From the NCBI GenBank assembly GCA_964304625.1, contig OZ199839.1, forward strand, positions 9,548,001-9,612,000: DNA of 64,000 nt, written 5' to 3'. Positions 52,401 to 61,393 of the stretch are shown in pieces. Positions within the stretch are counted from its first letter, which is position 1. Every line of letters starts with the position of its first letter. The position numbers and the translations under genes are program-made. The notes beneath the pieces were generated by a model, which was not told the DNA's origin, did not search any database, and saw only the letters and a program-made list of their open reading frames with translations. Origin of the DNA: Kudoa neothunni. Its lineage: Eukaryota > Cnidaria.

Positions 52401-53244
52401 CTCAAATATTCATGTGTGTGGGAATTTTCATTTTTCAGATATCGTTTATACTGGCGAATATATATAAGAAAGAATATTCAGGCTGTTATCAAACTGCGGT
52501 GTTAATTCATTACGGTTTAATGCTAAAATATTCGTGCTTGTTTGTAAACTCGTTTGTTTTGTTTCATAATATCGTGTTCAGTCTGAGGAAATTATCCGCC
52601 AAGTTTTTTGACATATTAGCGACTATGGCTATTCGTAATTATTTATTATTTTTATCACAATTATAATTACCTATCTGAGCATAGTTTTGCCATTTGGCGT
52701 GGTTTTAATTTGTGCTTTTTTTTTCAAAAGCAATTACATCAAAGATGACGAGTAATCAATTTCGATAGACAATGATTCAAATCAACTATACTATTGCTTT
52801 AGTTGCGTTCCATTTGGAGTGATGAAAATCCTCACCGCAACTATACCTGGTGCCATCATTCTACTATTCAATTGTATGGTGTTGATTTGGGTGATGATGA
52901 AAATACTTCGGTCACAAAGGATACAGCTGAGAGATACCTCCAACACTACAAAATCCAAACAACTTCTTATATTAACTATTATTCTTGGTTTGCCGCTCCT
53001 CCTTCAATATATCATGTCGGTTGTCTCAAGCGAAGCATTAGAATTGATATTTATTGTGTTGAACGTCTCACAAGGAGTATTTTTGTTTTTGGTGCTTGTA
53101 GCAAATAATAACAAGATGAGAATACATCTTTCCTCCTACCTAGGATTACATTCCTCTAATACTAGCAACAGATCTAAAGATGCTTACAAAGTGACAAAAG
53201 ATGGCACACCAAACACTAGTAAAATAGATCCGCGTAGACTTTAA
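40483..53244 (+). CDS. Giant adhesion-type GPCR with exon-encoded two-cysteine repeats
   Basis: Exon 1 (40483-40528) encodes a signal peptide, MLITTLLIFFLG. Repeat exons: 40641-40922, 41585-41845, 41884-42153, 42194-42469, 42511-42798, 42841-43092, 43153-43437, 43556-43810, 43901-44128, 44180-44466, 44519-44844, 44886-45165, 47107-47415, 47474-47758, 47803-48096, 48143-48313, 48460-48777, 48819-49082, 49123-49395, 49437-49709, 49762-50037. Then 50108-50339 and one from 50463 (end unresolved). GAIN-like part: 51256-51335, 51381-51555, 51607-52022. GPS and 7TM: 52084-52321, 52375-52634, 52685-52751, 52803-53244. The GPS has CTCNHTTSYAVLF, so cleavage between the two Thr is possible. TM7 has LNVSQGVFLFLV, typical of adhesion GPCRs. 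The total is about 2,600 residues; the cytoplasmic tail is short and Ser/Thr-rich. The frame breaks by one base at about 44180-44190 and in the A run at 51451-51456. Ligand and function are unknown. Confidence 0.82.
40641..50037 (+). repeat. Array of about 21 exon-encoded extracellular repeat units
   Basis: Each exon encodes 55-107 residues, nearly all with phase-1 introns on both sides. The constant feature is a cysteine pair 2-8 residues apart followed by alternating hydrophobic residues. Examples are TCDNEKKCLITI, TCEINECWFEI, LCDMDYCVFRI, ECDGSNKSNCVGMI, KCETDQCNIGDF, VCEHFICKAAY and NCVLQRCQFSI. Elsewhere the units share little. This suggests a beta-sandwich or hairpin module with a local disulfide. 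I do not recognise an established domain (it is not obviously Ig, FN3, cadherin, EGF or PKD). The block 45166-47106 between units is best read as one long intron. Confidence 0.75.
45166..47106. other. Long intron of the GPCR gene
   Basis: This 1.9-kb gap separates repeat exons 44886-45165 and 47107-47415 and can be spliced in phase 1. Possible small exons near 45290 and 46035 were considered, but they do not fit the phase-1 pattern well. It is otherwise AT-rich. Confidence 0.5.
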
Positions 53245-53959
53245 CTACGTTGTTTTCCCTTCATATAATTTTTTTTCGATTACTTTATAAAGATTATCAC
53301 TTTTTTTTATATATAATATCAAAATAGTTCTAATGGTCAATTAGTTCGTTTGGAAGTATTACTAGTTGTGTAGCTAACACATTATCAATTATATCTATTT
53401 CTTGTAGCATTATTACCAGCATAATTCATGTAATTTAGACGTTTGATTATAAAAATGGATTAATTTCGTTCTTATTATTTTAATAAATGTATTAATGTTT
53501 GGTTTACCCTCCGAGCATCTTGGGGTCGTTTTCTATCCTCGTCCTGGTTTAATAAATTAACCCTCCCTCATAGCTTACTTTAATTTTCGATATATCCCAT
53601 CAATTCTTTTATAATAATCTATTGTTTTGGAAGGTGATATTAATTTTTCTTTAACCTTACAAGTCACATCAATATTTACTCCCTCCTAGTATAATTGGGT
53701 TCCAAAAGACCCCACGTTTTTATTTGATAAAATATTTGATCGATTATATATTCAGTAATTTAATAAATGACATCATGTAATATTGTATGCGCATGTGAGA
53801 ATGATAAAGAAATATTTTAACCACAGTGTATGTGTATGTATTACTTTTGAGATCACATATTTTCTATAAACATAACTAAAAATTCAGATCATTTAGCAAA
53901 ATTAATTCTGTATTTAATTTGCGCTTAAAGTGATCAAAAACATAATCCTGTTATAGACA
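53245..53959. other. 3' flank of the GPCR with piggyBac-like terminal sequences
   Basis: TTTACCCTCCGAGCATCTTGGGGTC (from about 53505, beginning TTACCCTCC and containing TTGGGGT) and CCCTCCTAGTATAATTGGG (from about 53682) resemble piggyBac termini of the family seen at 7.5 and 27.5 kb. They may be one end of the element whose transposase remnant follows. No gene is present. Confidence 0.4.
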
Positions 53960-54610
53960 TAGACCATTGCATAAAATAGGTAAAATAGATACGCTTGAAA
54001 TGTTTATTAGGCCGGAAACAACGCGTAAAAAATCCACCTTAATATGCCGTAGTTCACCAACATGGCAACAGTTTCCGGATTATTTTTTTACCTCAATATT
54101 TTCTATACTATCAAAATTTGAAACTCGCATTATTTGGAGAAATTTATTTAATGTGGATAAATCACGAAATGTCTTTCCTTCTTACTGTAACCCAACATCT
54201 CTTCAACCGATTCTCTATTATCCCTGTGAATAATTCCCATCAGAAATAAACAGCCAATGAACCCCTCCAATTCGATCCTTCTATAATCAAAAATTTTTCC
54301 ATCGATGAACTGGACTTATTTCAAAATAATGGCGTACATAGTAGAATTGGATATTATTCTGAAAGTATCAATTATATTTTTTAATAAAAAAGGAGAAACA
54401 CCAGGACAATTATTCATAATATTTGCGACATGTTCTAGACGCCAACTGTGGGTTCATTGACTGTAACATTCCGTTCTTGTTCACTAAGGAGTTAAATTGT
54501 ATATTTGTACCAATAACAAATTTTTATGACGAAAAATAATCATGCAACGGAGAAAATGAATCTGGAGACTCGGTATCAGAGTAATTATTATCAAGATCAC
54601 TTGAACACAT
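53960..54610 (-). pseudogene. Remnant of a piggyBac-like (DDE_Tnp_1_7) transposase N-terminal half
   Basis: On the minus strand an acidic leader (SDLDNNYSDTESPDSF, near 54600-54545) is followed, in other frames, by ELEGFIGCLFLMGIIHRDN (near 54270-54215). That corresponds to the EL..FIGLL..MGI block of piggyBac-type transposases. FRDLSTLNKFLQIMRVSNFD follows near 54170-54110, matching the s..RF..I...LRFDD block. Stops and shifts separate the pieces, and the catalytic half is not visible. Confidence 0.6.
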
Positions 54611-55912
54611 CATTTAAATAAATTGTGGTGTATGCTCAATGTAGATTAAGATATGATATTCATGCAATAAAAATATTTTTACTCGATAGAATTTCCGTAA
54701 ATTTATAAAAATGACATGTAGCGATATTTTAAATAATTTTATTTGGAAGATGTTTTTACATTAACTTTATTGATATATGACAAAAAAATTTCAATTCATT
54801 TTTTCTGAAACCTTTAATAAAGATAAATGATTACAAAAACTGGAGAGGAGTTATGCCCCATTGATACGCTAAAATATTGTTGACAAAATTCACTTGGGAT
54901 AGAAATCTACCTCATTTTGCTTAGAAGATTAAATACGTAACAAAGAGCATTATGCAAAAATTGTTTTTATCCAATTTTGGCGTTGCTTAACTTACCTCTG
55001 GTTGACAACCCTGCCGTAGATCATTGTAGATTTATAGGTTCAGTTGCTTCATAAACCAATTGATACAAATTATTGAAGATATAAATATTATTTTAGCTAT
55101 ATTCTCCTTTGAAAGACAATCGAAATGGTTAAAGCATATCAAGATGAAAGATGCCTCCATTTACCATGGGATAGGGAAAACTTGATCATTGATCTTCCTT
55201 TAATTGAGTCTAAAACTTCATTTTATTGATTGTTAAACCATAATCTGTAGGTATAATAATAAAAAGCTCAAAACATCTCCGGATTTCCATAACACACCAT
55301 TCTACTTGAGAGCATCATCTAAAATCTTATCTATGAATAAATTAATATTTGAAATTTTTTTAAAATTAAAAATTAAGTTCAAAGATTTTATTTTTTGTAT
55401 TTTTCACCTACGTCAACTTTATAGGTCTTGCGGCATTTTCTGTAGAACTATTAATATATTATTTATAATACTGCACTTCAATATTAGCCAAATATTTATT
55501 ATTTAATTAAAAATATTTATTGATAGCATGTTTATTTGGGAATGTGGGTGACAAAACATAATTAACCAAGACACTTAAATCGTTATGTCGACGTATGAGG
55601 GTATTGAATTAGAAACAAATTAATTGGCGTAAAATAACAGTATATTTTTGTAATTACCTTAAAATATTATCGTATGAAGGTGCCGATGTGAGAGAGGATG
55701 GAATTAATATTTATCCCATAAAAATAATTAGAGCTTAATTGAGTGTGTACATTCAATATTATAATATTATTTTAATATATAAAGAAAATTCCTTGGAAAG
55801 AATTATTGAGCTTAAAAGAGCGTTTCGAGTAGATTTTCCTCTAAATTATAAACGTAAATACTTTTTAACAGAATAATATTTTGTGAAATGAGACAATTAT
55901 TTAGATTTCAAG
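54611..55912. other. Intergenic DNA before the RSK-like gene
   Basis: No recognised gene. The ORF at 55306-55506 is hydrophobic and featureless. The promoter of the RSK-like gene should lie near the right end; an acceptor-like TTATTTAG at 55904 leaves room for an upstream exon. Confidence 0.4.
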
Positions 55913-58900
55913 ATGGATCCAGGAAGGGAAAAACAATTAATTTTCAATGAAAATATAGATAAACTCAACTCTATTATTAAATATTCAATTAAAGAGGCGA
56001 GATATTGGAATTCAGGAGAATTTTATGAATGTCTGCTCGTTACTGGTAAACCTAGAAATGTCCTCAACAACAAAATCATTATTTCTTTGGATAAATACTC
56101 CATGACTAGTAACCACAGATTAATATCGACGTAATTTATTAGAAAAAATCATTTTAGTCGCCGATAGGATCAAAATTGTTAAAATTATTAACTTTTTCAG
56201 ACCAATAGCTCATCCTTTTATTCCATCATTCGTCTGTGGTATTCTTCCAGATTAAATACGTACTATTTACATTAAACTTATGTAACTTAAAGCAACGCAA
56301 ACCCATGAAGAACTATTTCTACTATCGAACACCTTACACCTGGTGACCTTTAACAAGATCTTGGAAGAAAATACATATGGTCTTAGTGTTAAGTGCATGA
56401 AGTTTTATTTTGGTGAATTGGCCATTGCTATTCAACACATCCACAATGTGGGTGTTGTTATTGGGGAACTGTCTATCGAAAAGTTATCAAAATTACATCA
56501 ATTTAAACTTTTTTAGTATATGCATAGATAGTAATGGTCACATAAAACTTATGGGTAATTTTTCCCTAAACTTATTATTATTTTCTATCAGCGAGAATGC
56601 TTTTATCGTAATAATTTGTATAGATCTAAACACTACAAACAAACTTGGAAGAATATGTGATTTTGATTTCAATGATTTAAAAAATAAATTTATCTCTCCA
56701 GAAGTATTAATTAATAGCATCAGTTGGATTTAATATTTAATAGATAAGAAATAATCGACTTTATAATCATTCTGCTGATTGGTGGTCTTTTGGAGCAATT
56801 ATGGTACAACAATCTTTTCATCCAATTAAAAATAAGTTGTAGTATTACACAGCTACGCAACAAGATCGTCCAAGGAAGGAACCACATTTTCATGCATCAA
56901 CACTAACTATAAAGTATTAAAATTCTTATTTAAATAAATATGCATACACATAAAGCGGAGAATTGATTTCCAATATGCCAGAAGATTCCCCCGACAAAAT
57001 TTTCGAATCTCTAATGAATGAACAACCATTATTGAGACTTTGCAGTAATTCAGGAATGGATGAGTTAAAATCGCACCCCTATTTTCAAGACCTAAACTTT
57101 GAGGTAATTAATGTTATTTTCACTTTTTAGTTATTCATATTTTTAGAAGTTGGCGTTAAAATCGATTCAGGCTCCAAACAGATACAAAACTAAAATGTCC
57201 TTCAGCTATAATAATAAAATAGAACCAAGTTAAATTTTAATTGAGGAGATGGTTAACCATTCAATAAATAGATAACTTGACTGATGAGAAAGCTATATTG
57301 AGTCCAATACACTTTAACGATTTATACTTTGTGTCTCCTTCATTGAGAACTGGCAGTTTCTTTAAGAATATGCCTGAGGACTCAGAGCCCCCAAAAGTAA
57401 CCTTTTTATGTGTAAACATGTTTATTAAATTTGACTAGAATTATTTGAATTTTATGGATTGTATCATCAAAGAGCCCGTAAAAAAATATTTCAAAGTTAT
57501 CAAGGTAATATTAGTAATAATTCAATTTTTTGTATGATTATTTAATAAATAAATTCAGACCTTATATTAACTAAATAATATTTTGTATTGACTAAAATAA
57601 TAATTTTTCTCCTATTTGAATTTCCTAATATATATTAAAGGATTTTCGTGAATTTACAGTTTTTTATTTTTTGAATATGAATATTTTGAAAATATTTAAT
57701 CGGTTATGTGAACTTATATATTTAATTGTACAATTTTTTTGAAGAGAATGCACAGTGGATCATTTTCAGAACTCTATAAAGTTCAATCGACCCATCAAAA
57801 AGACAAAATTTATATGATGAAAAAGATTGATAAAACAAACTACAACGTTAGAGAAGAATTGAAAGTAAAAATTAATGATGTTGTTAGTATTAGAATGTAT
57901 TTAGTTGTTATTCAATAATCAAGACAGCAAAAAAAATTATTCGTTTGGTTGAAGTAATTTTTCTCAAACGTTATATTTTGCATCGAAATATACATTAGGT
58001 TTTCGAAGACCATAATAGTTTTTACGTAATTACTGAATATTTCCAAATGAATTTATTCAGTTTCATCCATACATACTGCATCGACGAATTTTATTCATTA
58101 ACCCTCGCTAGAGAGTTGTTTTCCGGTCTACACTTTCTTCATAAGAATGGAATCGCTCATAGAAACCTCAAACCAACAACAATTTTTATAAAAACAAAAG
58201 CTAATAAAGTTTACATGGTTATTGGCGGTTTTGACCATGCCAGGCAAGTTTTCTCCGATGAACACATTACAACTCACACCAATAACATCAATAAATATTT
58301 CCTGACTAACGTAATTACCAACTTATTTAAAAAATGTGAGCGAAATCTACTTAATTTAAATATAGGACGATAACCTGATGGACGAGGACCAATCATATGA
58401 CTATTGGTGCGTTGGGTCGTTAATATACTTTATGATCACATTGTATTGCTGATGCTAGTTATAGCCAAACTTTAATTGTTGTCAATTGTTTTAGCGCGTT
58501 GCCGTTAAAGATATCTGAAATCGATACCGATGAAAGTATTATACAAAAAATTAAAGAATATGCCCACCAAGATTTTCCTGATTCGTTATTGATTTCACCT
58601 GAAACTAAGGTATTTCTAGCTAAGTCATCGTTGGATTTTATTCTTTAATCAAAAGTCATTGATTCGTGGGTTATGCAGCATGAACCGTACAGGTGAAAAA
58701 ATTAGTTATGACAAAGTATACGATAAATATATTATTTGAATCGTTGGTATTTATTATAATAGCTAAATCAACGTGTAAATGAGAACAATCGCGAAGAGTT
58801 CCCGAAAGCTACGTATCTATTACCTCCTGACCACAGATTTGTTGACAGGGATGAGCTCCAAAAATTATACAATGCTTGGAGAAACTATTACGCTTACACC

Positions 58901-58939
58901 AACTCAAATCAAACTGAGGAGAGTGGTTTAATATTTTAA
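55913..58939 (+). CDS. RSK/MSK-like double kinase with both active sites altered
   Basis: RSK/MSK kinases join an AGC kinase to a CaMK-type kinase downstream of ERK. Exons: 55913-56108, 56158-56235, 56293-56482, 56517-56554, 56624-56703, 56744-56803, 56843-56913, 56956-57103, 57147-57228, 57272-57396, 57439-57504, 57745-57864, 57894-57953,57999-58310, 58366-58442, 58495-58609, 58656-58715, 58763-58939. They total 2055 nt, 684 residues, no frame break. AGC half: HPFIPSF, MKFYFGELAIAIQHIH, IDSNGHIKL, NHSADWWSFGAIM and DELKSHPYF all align with RSK. But YRDLKPEN reads IGELSIEN, DFG reads DLN, and the VAIK lysine seems absent. Linker: YFVSPSL resembles the hydrophobic-motif region. CaMK half: GSFSELYKV, YMMKKIDK (lysine kept), KIIRLVEVFED, FYVITEY. 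Here HRD is HRN and DFG is GFD. Start codon context AAGATGG; an upstream exon is possible. It is probably a scaffold pseudokinase. Confidence 0.85.
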
Positions 58940-59894
58940 TTATATTTCGTATATTATCTTATTAATTTCTAGCTAATTTCGTTACATTTATTATATTATT
59001 TTCGACATGTTACATGACATTTTTTTAATTAGAAGAACTTTTATGATAAATCATTTATTTGTAAGTTTAATATTAAAATTCAAATTTTCATGCTAACAAT
59101 ATTGAGTTTTTTTAAATATCTATTACTTATGTAATTATTGTATTGAAAACATAAAAATCTTGCTTGAAGATTTTAATCTACTATATATATATATCAATAA
59201 GTTTTTATCAGGGATGGAAAATTCGTGAGTTTGATTCATTTTCGTTCACACGAACGAAATCACAATTTTAAATATTTCGACCGAACGGGTCTTCGCTCTG
59301 AGGGAATCTAAATATATCCTAAATATATCGGTCGTTAAATAACATGTTGGTTTTTAGAGACAATAATTGGATATTAACGAATAATATCCGTGTTAAATTT
59401 CAAAAATAAATTGTATTTAAATTAAAGCTTATATTTATTGGCTGAATATCGATTTAAATAGACTCAATAGCTATGTCGGCGATTATGCTTGAGAAATGTG
59501 GTTAATGATATTTCTTTAACTATCCCTGACGCATTCGGATGATTGCTAGATCATGGCTGGAGGATAATAACGTTTTTTCAATCTTGATCTAAGCGATTTT
59601 TTTGATTATTTTATCGCAATCATAGCATATTATTTTATCATTTCCGCCGTATATTTTCTAACGCGGGTTTAAGAAAACTGCATGAGAGAGTTTCCACAAC
59701 CAATGACTTAGGTGGTTACAGAAATTTTATAATATCAAAGTTGACTAAAGAGGCGAAAAAACAATTTTTTAATTGTTAAAAAGATCGATTGTAGTGTGAA
59801 ATTAAAAATAATCAATAATTATCTCATATTGCACATAATTATTAGTTAGATTTATTAACTTTATTGTTGGAATAGACTGACCATTTCGACAAGG
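58940..59894. other. Intergenic DNA, nothing coding
   Basis: Contains an inverted repeat TTCGTTCACACGAACGAA at about 59243-59260 in a GC-balanced stretch, and otherwise AT-rich sequence. No gene was recognised. Confidence 0.4.
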
Positions 59895-60173
59895 TCAATG
59901 AGTTCTCATTCGTAAACGATCTCTTTTGCGGATTTTTTCGCTATCGGAGAAAACCCTCTCGGAGCTCAAGTTGCCGGTAGGTCTCGAAAAAATAGTTGTT
60001 ACCAACTTTCTTAGATTTCGATATTTAGATTCTTCCAACAATCCAGAGCGTGGATGATAAGTTCGTGTTCGCTTGGAAGACTCCACATTTGTCCAAAGTA
60101 TTAATGAACGACCGAAATTGTCATCCCTTGTTCTTATGTCTCTCAGTATGTGTGAGTTTTCAGCAGTACGCAT
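59895..60173 (-). pseudogene. hAT transposase C-terminal dimerisation fragment
   Basis: The 92-codon frame contains RPTGNLSSERVFSDSEKIRKR. Its SSERVFS core and spacing match the hAT C-terminal dimerisation motif (usually P.S...ERVFS). The rest of the transposase is absent in the adjacent sequence, which instead is the duplicated repeat. This is a truncated remnant of a different hAT lineage from the one at 5.6-7.1 kb. Confidence 0.6.
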
Positions 60174-60447
60174 GTAACACGGAGAAACCTTTTTTAAATA
60201 AAGTTTGAAGTTTGCATTTGAATAGATGCTACCACTAATAAAAATCGTTCATTTACTTAGAAGTACAAATATAATCAATACCGCAGTCAGGAATAAGGAA
60301 TTTTCTGGTTGTCTACGTCAATTAATAGATTAAAAAGTACCTGAATAATATTGATGATTGTTTATTTCAGAGTAATAATCAATTAGAACAAACTTTTATT
60401 TGAAATATACTAATTAAACACGTTCATTTTTGTATTAAATGTTTCAA

Positions 60448-61393
60448 AAATGTTACATATACCTGTTTGGAGTAATTTTAAGATAGATAATGCCATTAGG
60501 GCCATATTTACAAGAGTTTTTGTGTTTCCCTTAAAATTTGAAGCATAACCAAATTATTTAGGATGTATTTTCACTTTTCAAGTGTTCTGAATATAATTAA
60601 GCGAAAAAGATTTTGATCATACTAATTAACACACACGATCCGAGATTTAAGTTGTTGCCATGTTGGATTAATCTGGGTCTCTATACGCATTCTAAAAACG
60701 ATGTAAGATGTGTGTAGAGTTTTAAAACAACTAAATTTTGGTGATAACTTCATAATTGTAAATGTCTTTTTATCAAATATATCGATTGAGGTTGAAACTA
60801 TATTCGTCTTTCGATGAGTATTTATTTATTTGTTGGTTTTCCTAAACTTTCTTACAAAGTAGCTGGCATCATTAATTCGATAAGTTTCTATATTTGATGA
60901 GATAATTTTTTAAATAATGTTTAAGTTCTTAGTAACCTAATTATTCCTTACCTCAGACCTTAAAGTTGATATTCAAATCAATTTATAATTTTCTTTTCGC
61001 TAAAAATAATTCCTTATGATATGAGAGCTGCATGAAAATATGCGGTACCGCATTCTATACGTAGTTTAAGAATTTATATTCACGATTACTTTTGCACAAA
61101 ATACATCCCCTCTTAATCTCAATACGTGTTATGTAAGTTAATAAGAAATTATTGGTCTATTAAATCTAACCGATATTTTCACAAAGTTTTCGTTAACCTA
61201 AGAATAATTCAATACATGGGAATTTTTTTAGGACAATCAAACACTACGTTTATTTTTAAAAGGGTGCACTCCTTCGAGAAAACAAGTTGATATTTAAGTA
61301 TTACTGTAATTTTTCAAACCAAAAACACCTTTACATTTTTGATTTAACCGTATTTTGTTAATTAATGTGTATATTTTTGAACCAGTATGTATT
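60448..61393 (+). repeat. Near-identical 946-bp direct repeat, copy 2
   Basis: See copy 1 at 37231. The outer parts of the repeat family extend to about 60175 and 61990 with lower similarity. In this copy the left side has about 100 bp of extra sequence (60290-60445) relative to copy 1. Confidence 0.92.

Noticed and set aside
52635-52684. A frameshift before TM4 of the GPCR
   Set aside because: A 50-nt phase-1 intron explains it and joins ATMAI to LLPFGVVLIC.
52752-52802. A nonsense codon in the second extracellular loop of the GPCR
   Set aside because: The TAA lies inside a 51-nt GT-AG intron that splices in phase 2; the spliced frame is open.
56517-56554. LMGNF as the degenerate DFG of the first kinase domain
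   Set aside because: Splicing the 69-nt intron at 56555-56623 changes the reading to LMDLN, so the aspartate is kept; only F and G differ.
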